From Allopusillimonas ginsengisoli (GTDB taxonomy: Bacteria > Pseudomonadota > Gammaproteobacteria > Burkholderiales > Burkholderiaceae_B), in the NCBI GenBank assembly GCA_005239165.1, contig RAPG01000002.1, forward strand, positions 62,001-126,000: a stretch of 64,000 nt of DNA. Reading direction: 5' to 3'. Position numbers and translations under genes: made by a program. Below, in pieces: positions 26,722 to 34,671 of this stretch. Within the stretch, counting starts at the first letter, position 1; each line of letters starts with the position of its first letter. Below the pieces are notes generated by a model that saw only the letters and a program-made list of their open reading frames with translations, was not told the origin of the DNA and did not search any database.

Positions 26722-27840
26722 TCATGATGCAGACTCTTGTAACGCCACGACTTTCATGCCCTTTGACACAGTATGTACACCCTGTGCCACAACCATGTCA
26801 CCTGACCTGAGCTCCCCCGACACCTCAACCGTGTCTGCGCCCTGGCTGATAACCTTGACCTGCCGAAGCACAAGTGTTTTGTCAGATTGCTGTACCAGCC
26901 ACACGGCCGGCACATCACCGTCATGAAACAGAGCCGTGGCCGGCAAGGTGAACCGGGGCGACGCGCCCGCATCGTCAGGGTAAGTAAATGAGATGGTTGC
27001 TGTCATGCCAAGACGAGCCTGGGCCGCCTCAGGGTCAAGCGTCAGTTTGACGCGAAAGCTACGACTGACCGGGTCGGCGGCGGGGGAGATCTCCCGCACC
27101 GTGGCCGGAAAAACATGATCTGGCATGGCGGTAAGCCGAACACTGGCCTGCTGTCCCACCGACACAGAAGCCAGCAGGCGCTCGGGGATGTCTGCAATAA
27201 CATCCTTGCCCTCGGACCAGGCCAGGGAATACACAGGCTGGCCCGGAGCAACATTTTGGCCGGTCTGGGCGTGCTCGGCAGTGATAACGCCCGCACGCAC
27301 CGCCTTAAGCCGGGTATAGGAGAGTCGGTCTGAAGCCTGAGCCGCCTGCTGCTGTGCCTGCGTCAACGCAGCCTTAGCCTGGGCATAGGCGTTTTCGCTT
27401 TGCTCCAGTTGCGCACGCGAGATCAGCTGGGCTCGTGCCTGCTGCTGGTCACGCTTGCGCTGGCTGGTCGCGAACTCAAGCGCCTTGCGGGCTGCAGCCA
27501 GCTGCGCCTGCGCGCTGTCATCGCCTTGCCTGGCCGGCACCGGGTCAAGCTCAGCCAGCACCTGACCCTCTTTAACCTGATCACCCGTGCGCACACTCCT
27601 CTGAATGATTTTTCCGTCGGTACGGAAAGACAAGGTGGTTTCTTCGCGAGCACCAACCTGCCCCGGCACTTGCCATTGCGCAGGCCCCGATGATGAGCTT
27701 ACGGTTACCACGGATACCTGCTTCGGCTGGACGGTATCTGCCTCGGGCTTGCCACATGCAGTCAGCACCAGCAGGCCGCAAGCGATGACAGCGAAACGAT
27801 AAGCCCGGTATGAAGCAGAATCAGTCATGGAATGAGTCAT
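26722..27840 (-). CDS. RND efflux periplasmic adaptor lipoprotein (HlyD/AcrA family)
   Basis: The 372-residue adaptor (start taken at the ATG at 27840; 27828 is as good) has a signal ending in the lipobox LTAC followed by GKPEAD. Typical adaptor segments follow: QVPGQVGAREETTLSFRTDGKI, VRTGDQVKEGQVLAELD, an alanine/glutamine-rich coiled-coil hairpin, and SYTRLKAVRAGVITAEHAQTGQNV. It precedes the pump gene by 10 bases. Neither start has a clear ribosome binding site. The frame stays open upstream through a heptamer repeat to 28008, so an N-terminal extension is not excluded. Divergent from a TetR regulator, as usual for such operons. Confidence 0.9.
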   Translation of the reverse strand: MTHSMTDSASYRAYRFAVIACGLLVLTACGKPEADTVQPKQVSVVTVSSSSGPAQWQVPGQVGAREETTLSFRTDGKIIQRSVRTGDQVKEGQVLAELDPVPARQGDDSAQAQLAAARKALEFATSQRKRDQQQARAQLISRAQLEQSENAYAQAKAALTQAQQQAAQASDRLSYTRLKAVRAGVITAEHAQTGQNVAPGQPVYSLAWSEGKDVIADIPERLLASVSVGQQASVRLTAMPDHVFPATVREISPAADPVSRSFRVKLTLDPEAAQARLGMTATISFTYPDDAGASPRFTLPATALFHDGDVPAVWLVQQSDKTLVLRQVKVISQGADTVEVSGELRSGDMVVAQGVHTVSKGMKVVALQESAS

Positions 27841-27950
27841 GAAATATACAAAGAATGAAAAACGATCAATTGCACAAAGCATGCGGCGCATCGCACATGG
27901 CGCCCGACACCTGTCAAAAGGCGCCAGACACATCACACATGACATGAGGC

Positions 27951-28006
27951 ACATGACACATGACACATGACACATGACACATGACACATGACACATGGCA
28001 CATGGC
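27951..28006. repeat. Heptamer tandem repeat ACATGAC x6 plus ACATGGC x2
   Basis: Eight 7-bp units run head to tail 110-170 bases upstream of the adaptor start codon and about 150 bases from the TetR start. Further copies of CACATGAC-like sequence flank it. Read on the minus strand the repeat contains no stop codon in any frame. Confidence 0.95.
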
Positions 28007-28094
28007 ATGAGGCGTCAGGCACAGCACACATGACATGCGACACAAGGCACCTATGGCGGCCAGCATAATCAATGGCCGAAACGAGGTCTATTCT

Positions 28095-28128
28095 AATTCA
28101 TAGATGAATTCAAATACAATCATGTATT
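28095..28128. promoter_or_regulatory. TetR-type operator region
   Basis: Two palindromes stand side by side in the divergent promoter: AATTCAT-AG-ATGAATT (28095-28110) and AATACA-ATCA-TGTATT (28113-28128). They lie 30-60 bases before the TetR start codon, on the efflux-operon side. Such sites are where TetR/AcrR repressors usually bind to control both themselves and the pump operon. Confidence 0.6.
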
Positions 28129-28156
28129 CGAAATAGAAATGTTCTAAGATGTCCCC

Positions 28157-28804
28157 ATGAAGAAAACCCGCCTTACCCGCCAACAAAGCCAGGCCCAGAC
28201 CCGGCAGCGACTGCTTGATGCGGCGCAGGCCCTTTTCGTCAAAAAGGGTTTTGGCGCCACCAGCGTCGAGCACATCACCCTGGCAGCCGGCTATTCACGC
28301 GGTGCGTTTTACTCCAACTTCAAAAGCAAGACGCAGCTGTTTATTGCTTTGCTCAAACGCGACCATGAGCGCATCATCGCGGGCTTGCCTGCCATTGTCG
28401 ACCATGCAGACGCGATCGGAGGCGAAGGTGCGCGTGCAGGCTCCGACGAACGGGCAGAAATGGAAGCCCAGCTAACGCAGTATTACAGCCGTATTTACCA
28501 AGATACGAAGCTTTATACACTTTGGCTTGAAGCCAGGCTGCATGCCAGCCGCGACCCCGATTTCTGCAAGCAGCTCGATGCGTTCCAGCAAGATATTCTC
28601 GTGACCATTGCTCAATACGTACGCAGTTTTGCTCATCGTGCCGGCATTGATCTGCCATTTCCGGCCGAGCAGCTTGCCCTGGGCTTTATGGCACTCTGCG
28701 ACGGCATGGGCATCTATCACTTGCCAGGCCACTCGCACGCTGATGAAAATAACGCTCAGCAAATTCTTGCTCATTTCCTGGCGCGTGTGGGCTTGCAGCG
28801 ATAA
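28157..28804 (+). CDS. TetR/AcrR-family transcriptional regulator
   Basis: The 215-residue regulator has the TetR N-terminal helix-turn-helix: TRQRLLDAAQALFVKKGFGATSVEHITLAAGYSRGAFYSNFKSK (residues about 13-57). A helical ligand domain follows with the AcrR/NalC-like C-terminal LALGFMALCDGMG. It is divergent from the RND efflux operon and is the probable local repressor, released by a pump substrate. Inference from position and family; the ligand is unknown. Confidence 0.94.
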   Translation: MKKTRLTRQQSQAQTRQRLLDAAQALFVKKGFGATSVEHITLAAGYSRGAFYSNFKSKTQLFIALLKRDHERIIAGLPAIVDHADAIGGEGARAGSDERAEMEAQLTQYYSRIYQDTKLYTLWLEARLHASRDPDFCKQLDAFQQDILVTIAQYVRSFAHRAGIDLPFPAEQLALGFMALCDGMGIYHLPGHSHADENNAQQILAHFLARVGLQR

Positions 28805-29239
28805 CGGTACATCGTCCGACGCAGGCTGTTGCCCCGTAACCCCGTAACCCTGTTGCTCTGTTGCTCTATTAGGCCTATACGACCCTAGTGGATACCACTT
28901 TGTTGCAGATCCCCGTTAACAGCCTCAACGATATCAAGAATGGGACATCCGGATGACCTCGTCTCATGCTGGGCCAAGCAGCTGCCCTATCGAGGCTAGA
29001 GTTAAGTACTCATTACAACAGAATATAAAATAATCAGATTTCTTCAATACAACAGATTTATAGTTGTTTTTGAGCGAAGATAATCGATTTCGCGCAACAA
29101 CCAGATAGAAACATCTATCCAGCTTGCTCCTGCTCCAGCATGAAAATTAAATTTCTACCAAAAAGTATTTTTATAATTGTTTTTATGCAAGCATAATCGG
29201 AATAACGCGTTGCCAGCATAAATTCATTATTTTTGCGCA
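28805..29239. other. Intergenic stretch, partly AT-rich
   Basis: No credible gene was found here. About 28830-28872 holds small 8-bp duplications (CCCCGTAA and TGTTGCTC, twice each). From about 28990 to 29230 the DNA becomes clearly AT-richer than its surroundings (many runs such as AATATAAAATAATC), which suggests foreign or decayed sequence. Confidence 0.5.
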
Positions 29240-29480
29240 TTCTGCGGCAACAGCATCAGGAGCATTCCTTGATTGAGCTTCCCAACGACCCTATTGGCGC
29301 AGCGTGGCTAGCCCAGAAGTATCAGCTTCTCCCGATCGGGCGTCTGCCAGTGCACAGCCAGATCGGCGGGCGAAGGGCCACACAGATCAGTAACGGCGGC
29401 AGACTGGAGACCTACCCGGAGGCCATGCGCTCTTCAGTTGAACCCGCAGCACACCTTCAATTTCATCATGCCAATACTGA
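29240..29480 (+). pseudogene. Possible remnant of a Fic-family protein N-terminus
   Basis: An open frame encodes SLIELPNDPIGAAWLAQKYQ, then SQIGGRRATQ, then LETYPEAMRSS and HLQFHH before a stop. From memory this resembles the N-terminal region before the Fic domain in some bacterial Fic proteins, where IGGRR, YPEAMRP and HLTFHLKHE-like stretches occur. The frame ends abruptly after HLQFH, and no Fic motif (HPFxxGNGR) follows in any frame, so this would be a truncated relic. The recognition is weak and not confirmed by a search. Confidence 0.3.
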
Positions 29481-29651
29481 GTGAGCCCGGCGTATGGGCG
29501 GAGGTCATCGAGGTCGTATCCCAAGCTTTCCAAGAGGACCTGCTCGCCGATAGTCATATTCTCGACCGCTACCATCCATTACGGCCCGCCGGGAGGGAAT
29601 CATGAACGCACAGCAGGAATTTATAGTAGATCGTTACAAGCACTGATCCCC

Positions 29652-29692
29652 ACTGTACCGAACTGTACCGTCGCACCCGATTTCGGTACAGT
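29652..29692. repeat. Inverted repeat ACTGTACCGAA / TTCGGTACAGT
   Basis: Perfect 11-base arms (29652-29662 and 29682-29692) flank a 19-base middle that itself holds another copy of CTGTACCG. It lies 36 bases beyond the 3' end of the DJ-1/PfpI gene. No T-run follows on either strand. Its role is unknown; it may belong to the decayed region to the left. Confidence 0.6.
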
Positions 29693-29727
29693 ACAGGTAC
29701 CCTGAAAAAGCACCGTAACACGCCCGC

Positions 29728-30306
29728 TCAGAGTTCTATTTTGGTTCCCAGCACCTTCAGAAACTGCGCCATCCATGCCGGATGCGCCGGCCAGGCGGGT
29801 GCGGTAACCAGATTGCCATCGGTATGCGCCTGGTCAATGGCTATGTCAGCATACGTACCGCCTGCAAGCTGCACCTCTGCGGCGCATGCCGGGTAGGCCG
29901 AGCAGGTACGCCCTTTCAGAATTCCGGCGGCAGCCAGCAACTGAGCCCCATGACACACAGAGGCGATAGGCTTTTTGGTGGCATCAAAATGGCGCACGAT
30001 ATCAAGCACGGTATCGTCCATGCGCAGGTACTCGGGCGCCCGACCGCCGGGGATAAGCAGCGCGTCGTACTCAGCCGGGTCGACCTTGTCAAAGTCAAAA
30101 TTAAGCGCAAACCGGTGACCAGGCTTTTCGCTGTAGGTTTGTGCGCCTTCAAAGTCATGGATGGCTGTAGCCACCGTGTCGCCCGCCTTTTTATTGGGGC
30201 ACACCGCGTGCACGGTATGGCCAACCGCGAGCAGCGTCTGGTACGGCACCATGGTTTCGTAATCTTCTGCGTAGTCTCCTACCAGCATCAATATTTTCTT
30301 GCTCAT
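29728..30306 (-). CDS. DJ-1/PfpI family protein
   Basis: This 192-residue protein has the glutamine-amidotransferase-like fold of the DJ-1/PfpI superfamily. The nucleophile-elbow motif is [13 protein letters not shown] (Cys near residue 118), with [10 protein letters not shown] before it and [15 protein letters not shown] at the start. Members act as glyoxalases/deglycases, chaperones or peptidases; which applies here is open. AAGGAA stands before the ATG. The yjbQ-like gene ends 152 bases upstream in the same direction. Confidence 0.92.
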   Translation of the reverse strand: MSKKILMLVGDYAEDYETMVPYQTLLAVGHTVHAVCPNKKAGDTVATAIHDFEGAQTYSEKPGHRFALNFDFDKVDPAEYDALLIPGGRAPEYLRMDDTVLDIVRHFDATKKPIASVCHGAQLLAAAGILKGRTCSAYPACAAEVQLAGGTYADIAIDQAHTDGNLVTAPAWPAHPAWMAQFLKVLGTKIEL

Positions 30307-30458
30307 TTCGGTTCCTTGTTAGTTGGCGGCAACAGTGGAAAAAACTAGGCAATACAAAGGCAATCTTACCAAGGCGTCCCGCCCTTTTACTAGCATGCAG
30401 GCAATACTTGTTGCCAGCCTGCCCAAGCGCCCAGACTCAGAAGGCGTGGACGGCCCGG

Positions 30459-30911
30459 CTAATTGACTGTCTCGCTGACCCTATCCTGCAGTGGCTCGCC
30501 TTGCAGTGTTACCACGACGATTCTGGCCCCGCCATGATTGCGGTGTTCGCAAAGATAAATGCCCTGCCATGTGCCCAGGCGCAATCGTCCTCGCCAGACT
30601 GGCACACTGATACTGGTTCCGAGCATACTGCTTTTTATATGCGCCGGAAGATCATCACTGCCTTCATAGGTATGTTCATAATACGGCTGATTCTCTGGCA
30701 CTGCTTGATTGAAATAACGCTCAAAGTCGTCTCTGACAGTTGGATCGGCATTCTCGTTAATCGTCAATGATGCGGATGTGTGTTGTATGAACACATGCAT
30801 CAGCCCCACATTCACCGAAGCCAGTTCAGGCAACTGCCTGACAAGTTCTTCAGTAACCAGGTGAAAACCGCGCGGCCTTGCGACCAATGCCAACTCTTTT
30901 TGAACCCACAT
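30459..30911 (-). CDS. YjbQ family protein (UPF0047)
   Basis: The 150-residue protein matches the YjbQ/UPF0047 family in length and in its conserved blocks: [43 protein letters not shown] and [14 protein letters not shown]. The E. coli member has weak thiamine-phosphate synthase activity, but the physiological role is unsettled. It is divergent from the LysR regulator gene across 77 bases that contain a LysR-type site. Confidence 0.93.
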   Translation of the reverse strand: MWVQKELALVARPRGFHLVTEELVRQLPELASVNVGLMHVFIQHTSASLTINENADPTVRDDFERYFNQAVPENQPYYEHTYEGSDDLPAHIKSSMLGTSISVPVWRGRLRLGTWQGIYLCEHRNHGGARIVVVTLQGEPLQDRVSETVN

Positions 30912-30931
30912 AATATTTGCGTCCGGCCTAA

Positions 30932-30957
30932 ATATTGAACACCTAAAGTCTCAATAT
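30932..30957. promoter_or_regulatory. LysR-type binding site candidate
   Basis: ATATTGA-N12-TCAATAT is an inverted repeat between the divergent yjbQ-like and lysR-type genes, 32 bases before the regulator's start codon. The arms and position fit a LysR-family autoregulatory site, though the spacing is longer than the classic T-N11-A. Confidence 0.5.
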
Positions 30958-30988
30958 ACTGCCAGCCGCCCTATAAGCCCGCTACACC

Positions 30989-31909
30989 ATGCCTCAACTG
31001 AAACTGCTTGAAGATTTCATCGCTCTCGTGCGCGCCGGCAGCTTTGTCCGCGCCGCAGAACAGCGCCACGTGACCCATCCCGCCTTCGGACGCCGCATCA
31101 GGGCGCTTGAAACCTGGATTGGGGCACCGCTGGTAGACCGCTCTACGCTTCCCGCCACACTCACCCCGCAGGGCGAAACCGTATACAAGACCGCTTGTCA
31201 GATCGTCGAGCAACTGAACCGCGTGCGCTACCAGGCCCGCGACGCCCAGTGCGGCGGCCATGGCCACCTGCGTATTGCAACCGGTCGCAGTCTGGCGCGC
31301 ACGCTGGTCGCAGACTGGATTGGTCGTTTGCACAAAGGCCGCAAGCCTGTTCTGAAACCCGGTACGCAAATCGACATCACCACTGGCATGATGGCTGACA
31401 TGGCCAAACTCATGGCCCAGGGCAAGACAGACATGTTGTGCTGCTACGAACACCAGGCGCTTTCCCTCGAGTTGCTGTCTGACCAGTTTGCCTACATGAC
31501 GCTGGCGACTGACAAGCTTGTTCCCGTATGCCAGGCACGGCCTGATGGCACACTTCACTATGCCCTGACTGATCGCCCCGGCACCTCGCTGCCGCTTATC
31601 GCTTATACCGAAGGGCTGGCAATGGCCCGCATTCTGGGTGACCGGCTGCAGAGCTACCCCTATCCGCTGGTAACTGCCCTGCGCTGCGACTCACTCGACA
31701 CAGCCATGGGTTCAGTGCTCAAGGGCCTGGGCATAGCATGGCTGCCCTTGTCCATGGTCACGGGCGAGTGCCGTCGCGGCACACTGGCACAGCTGGGCAG
31801 CCGCAGCGACGAAATTACCTTCGAAGTACGCCTGTATCGCCCGCGCCGCCAGTTATCAGATCTGGCTGAAGCCGTGTGGTCGTTTACGCAGCAGCCCCGG
31901 GCGCGTTAA
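30989..31909 (+). CDS. LysR-family transcriptional regulator
   Basis: The 306-residue protein has the LysR N-terminal helix-turn-helix (LLEDFIALVRAGSFVRAAEQRHVTHPAFGRRIRALETWIGAPLVDRS). An effector-binding domain follows, with LRIATGRSLARTLVADWI and the late GLGIAWLPLSMV segment. The unusual HPAFGRRI in the recognition helix region, where HPAVSRQI-like sequences are common, is seen in regulators of tricarboxylate and amino-acid uptake in this group. It probably controls the downstream receptor and aspartoacylase-like genes; inference from order. Confidence 0.93.
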   Translation: MPQLKLLEDFIALVRAGSFVRAAEQRHVTHPAFGRRIRALETWIGAPLVDRSTLPATLTPQGETVYKTACQIVEQLNRVRYQARDAQCGGHGHLRIATGRSLARTLVADWIGRLHKGRKPVLKPGTQIDITTGMMADMAKLMAQGKTDMLCCYEHQALSLELLSDQFAYMTLATDKLVPVCQARPDGTLHYALTDRPGTSLPLIAYTEGLAMARILGDRLQSYPYPLVTALRCDSLDTAMGSVLKGLGIAWLPLSMVTGECRRGTLAQLGSRSDEITFEVRLYRPRRQLSDLAEAVWSFTQQPRAR

Positions 31910-32098
31910 AGAAACAACAAGGGCGGTGCGTACATACAACCAGCACCATCATGTGCCAAAACTGCACATGCTCTCTTTGAACTCACCCCAGAATAGCGCG
32001 AACCCGCCTCATGACAACTGCCTGTGCTTATCCGGCAAGTCAGTCAGGCGGCGGGCTCACTCACGCAACACCCACACTATTTGAAACGGGAGATAGCC

Positions 32099-33085
32099 AT
32101 GCGTATGGCCACACCAATGCGCGGCATGCTTGCCGCGCTTTTCTCTATTAGCGCATTGACGGGGGCAGCAGCGCATGCCGACACCTACCCATCAAAACCC
32201 ATCACCCTCGTCGTCGGCTACCCGGCCGGAGGCAGCGTCGATCTTACCGCCCGCATACTGAGTGAAGAGCTGTCCTCCAGGCTGGGCAAGAGCATTATTG
32301 TCGAAAATGCCGGCGGCGCTGGCGGCACCATCGGCGCGCAACGTGTCGCGCGCAGCACTGCCGACGGCTACACCCTGCTGCTGGGCTCGACCAATGAAAT
32401 GGTTATCGCCGGCATGATCAACCAGGCAGTACGCTACGACGGCCAGAAAGACTTTACCCCCATAGGCATCATCGCATCACAGCCCATGCTGCTGGCGGCG
32501 TCCAAAAAATCTGGCATCAACTCTGCTGCCCACTACCTTAAAAGCCTGAAGTCATCAGAAGCTAATCACTATAGCTTCGGCTCCTCCGGTGTCGGCACGG
32601 CGCTGCACCTTGCTGGCGAAATGGTCAATGAAGCGACCGGCACATCGTCGCTGCATGTGCCCTACCGGGGCGTAGCCCCTCTGGTCTCCGACCTCATCAG
32701 CGGGCAGCTTGATCTGGCGTATCTGGTGCTTTCTTCAGGCTTGCCGCAAGTAAAGACGGGCGCTATCGTGCCACTGGGCATCACTGAAAAGCAGCGTTCA
32801 CAGGCCGCACCCGATATCCCGGCTCTGGCTGAAACGCCTGGCTTCGAAAAAGTCGACATCAATGTTTGGTTTGCACTCTACGGGCCAGCCAACCTGCCCG
32901 AGCCTGTTCTGTCAAAACTACGCAGCGCACTCGATGAAAGTCTGCAGTCTGCCACGTTGCGCGACAGGCTGTCGGCAAGTGGTGCAACGCTCTACAAGCC
33001 CGGCCTTGACCCCGTCGCCTTTCAGGGCCAGGAGGTAGATAAATACGCGCGTCTGGTTAAACTGGCTAATATCCAGCCCGAATAA
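32099..33085 (+). CDS. Bug/TctC-family periplasmic receptor
   Basis: From the ATG at 32099 (GGGAGATAG before it) the product has 328 residues with a Sec signal cleaved near AAHAD. The mature protein begins TYPSKPITLVVGYPAGGSVDLTARIL, the hallmark of Bug receptors, with the later GSSGVGTALHLAGE and HVPYRGVAPLVSDLISGQLD blocks that build the carboxylate-binding cleft. These receptors are greatly expanded in Bordetella relatives. No TctA/TctB permease gene is adjacent, so it must share a permease encoded elsewhere or serve as a sensor. Confidence 0.93.
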   Translation: MRMATPMRGMLAALFSISALTGAAAHADTYPSKPITLVVGYPAGGSVDLTARILSEELSSRLGKSIIVENAGGAGGTIGAQRVARSTADGYTLLLGSTNEMVIAGMINQAVRYDGQKDFTPIGIIASQPMLLAASKKSGINSAAHYLKSLKSSEANHYSFGSSGVGTALHLAGEMVNEATGTSSLHVPYRGVAPLVSDLISGQLDLAYLVLSSGLPQVKTGAIVPLGITEKQRSQAAPDIPALAETPGFEKVDINVWFALYGPANLPEPVLSKLRSALDESLQSATLRDRLSASGATLYKPGLDPVAFQGQEVDKYARLVKLANIQPE

Positions 33086-33100
33086 CCCTTCCACATATCC

Positions 33101-33119
33101 GGCCCCGTAACACGGGGCC
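33101..33119 (+). other. Hairpin between receptor and aspartoacylase-like genes
   Basis: GGCCCCG-TAACA-CGGGGCC forms a strong 7-bp stem 16 bases after the receptor stop. No T-run follows. It probably stabilises the receptor message or dampens read-through into the next gene. Confidence 0.6.
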
Positions 33120-33135
33120 GCAGGAGCCTCCCGCC

Positions 33136-34080
33136 ATGGATTTCACGCTTCCCTACCCCCGGCTCGACGATGAACGTACAGGCAATACCGGCACTCCCGG
33201 GGTATGGCTTTTTGATTCTGGCGTGCCCGGTCGCACCCTGATGATTTCAGCCCTGATCCACGGCAACGAACTCTGTGGTGCCTGGGCCTTAAAAGATCTG
33301 CTCGCCACGGGCCTGCGCCCGCGCCGGGGCAAGCTGATTCTGGCATTCTGCAATCTTGACGGCTACGATGCATTTAACGTTCAGCAGCATGACGCCAGCC
33401 GTTATGTCGACGAAGACCTGAACCGTGTCTGGACCACTGACAAACTCTCAGCCCCCGACAACCGCGAACGCACGCGCGCCCTGGCGCTATTGCCATGGTT
33501 GCACCAGGCTGACTGGCTGCTTGATTTGCATTCTATGCATGAGCCGTGCGAGCCGTTGCTGATGACTGGCACCCTACCGCGCAATATCGTGCTTGCCAGA
33601 AAGCTTAAAACGCCCAGACACGTCATTATTGATGCGGGGCATAAAGATGGCACGCGCATGCGCGACTATGGTCAGTTTGGCGATGCCTCCCGCAAAGATG
33701 CCTGCGCTCTGCTGCTTGAGTGCGGCTTTCATGGAGATCCGGCTTCACGCACCGTTGCGCTCGACATGGTGGCGCGTATGCTGCACGAATCAGGCATTAC
33801 CGATGCCGACCAAACCCCTGAACAATGGCTGCTGCCACAGCCAGATGCGCAGCGCGTACTCGAAGTAACACAGGCCGTTGTAGCGCCATCCATGAATGTC
33901 AGTTTTGCCCAAGACTGGCGAGGGCTAGACATCTTGCCTAAGGCTGGCGATCTGATCGGCTACGCAGACGGCGAACCCATCGTCACACCCTATGATCAGT
34001 GCACGCTCATCATGCCCTCACTGCGCCAGTTACGCCCTGGCGTAACCGTAATGCGGCTGGCCAGAAACTACCCGCACTGA
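33136..34080 (+). CDS. Succinylglutamate desuccinylase/aspartoacylase family hydrolase
   Basis: This 314-residue protein is a zinc carboxypeptidase-like deacylase. ALIHGNELCGAWAL gives the first His-x2-Glu zinc ligands, DEDLNRVW the conserved Asn-Arg substrate pair, and DWLLDLHSMHEP the third zinc ligand. LLLECGFHGDP is near residue 195. Relatives remove acyl groups from N-acyl amino acids. GGAG precedes the ATG. Following a Bug receptor gene and a LysR gene, it may hydrolyse an N-acylated amino acid or amide imported through that receptor; this is inference. Confidence 0.88.
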   Translation: MDFTLPYPRLDDERTGNTGTPGVWLFDSGVPGRTLMISALIHGNELCGAWALKDLLATGLRPRRGKLILAFCNLDGYDAFNVQQHDASRYVDEDLNRVWTTDKLSAPDNRERTRALALLPWLHQADWLLDLHSMHEPCEPLLMTGTLPRNIVLARKLKTPRHVIIDAGHKDGTRMRDYGQFGDASRKDACALLLECGFHGDPASRTVALDMVARMLHESGITDADQTPEQWLLPQPDAQRVLEVTQAVVAPSMNVSFAQDWRGLDILPKAGDLIGYADGEPIVTPYDQCTLIMPSLRQLRPGVTVMRLARNYPH

Positions 34081-34270
34081 TTCACGCTGACACTCAGCTT
34101 CAATAACCGGGTATTTGTTCATTTTGGCAACAAACCCGTAACAACCGTAGCACCCCAGGCCGGAGTTATTTCAAGTGGCTTCAAAACGGCCTGTACAGCT
34201 TGCTCCCCTAAGTTATCGACGATACGCTGGCCCCAACATGTAATTTTTCGATGATTTCAGGAGCAGCACC

Positions 34271-34663
34271 ATGAAGCTCATGCATACGTTTGCCCGATTT
34301 GCCTGTGTTGGTGCCATTGCCATAGCAATGGCCAGCGGGGCTCAGGCCGCCGACCGCAAAACCACCAATACACTGCTGGGGGCCGGGCTGGGTGCCGCAG
34401 CGGGTGCCCTGATGTCAGACGGCGACCCCATGCTCACACTGGGCGGTGCCGCCGCAGGTGGCGTGCTTGGCAATGTGCTGACCGAAAACCGCAGCAGCCA
34501 TTCGCACGGGCACAAGCACTATAAAAAATCGCACGGGCACAAACATTACAAAAAACACGGCTGGGATAACCGCGGCAATAACTGGAACCGGGGCCATTAC
34601 AAAAAGGTAAGACACTCTCGCGGCAAACACCGTGGTCATCGCGGCCACCATCATCACCGGTAG
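34271..34663 (+). CDS. Glycine-zipper 2TM protein with His/Lys-rich tail
   Basis: The 130-residue exported protein has a Sec signal (cleavage near AQAAD), then a glycine-zipper region TLLGAGLGAAAGALM ... LGGAAAGGVLGNVL at about residues 36-73. The last 50 residues are highly basic and rich in His, Tyr, Gly and Lys with a near repeat (SHGHKHYKK twice), ending HRGHRGHHHHR. Glycine-zipper proteins associate with the outer membrane or periplasm; the His-rich tail could bind metals. AGGAG precedes the ATG. No operon partner. Confidence 0.82.
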   Translation: MKLMHTFARFACVGAIAIAMASGAQAADRKTTNTLLGAGLGAAAGALMSDGDPMLTLGGAAAGGVLGNVLTENRSSHSHGHKHYKKSHGHKHYKKHGWDNRGNNWNRGHYKKVRHSRGKHRGHRGHHHHR

Positions 34664-34671
34664 TGGCAGGG

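Noticed and set aside
29387..29575. 62-codon minus-strand frame opposite the Fic-like remnant
   Set aside because: The start region looks somewhat protein-like, but the frame soon runs antisense to the better-supported remnant and matches nothing I know.
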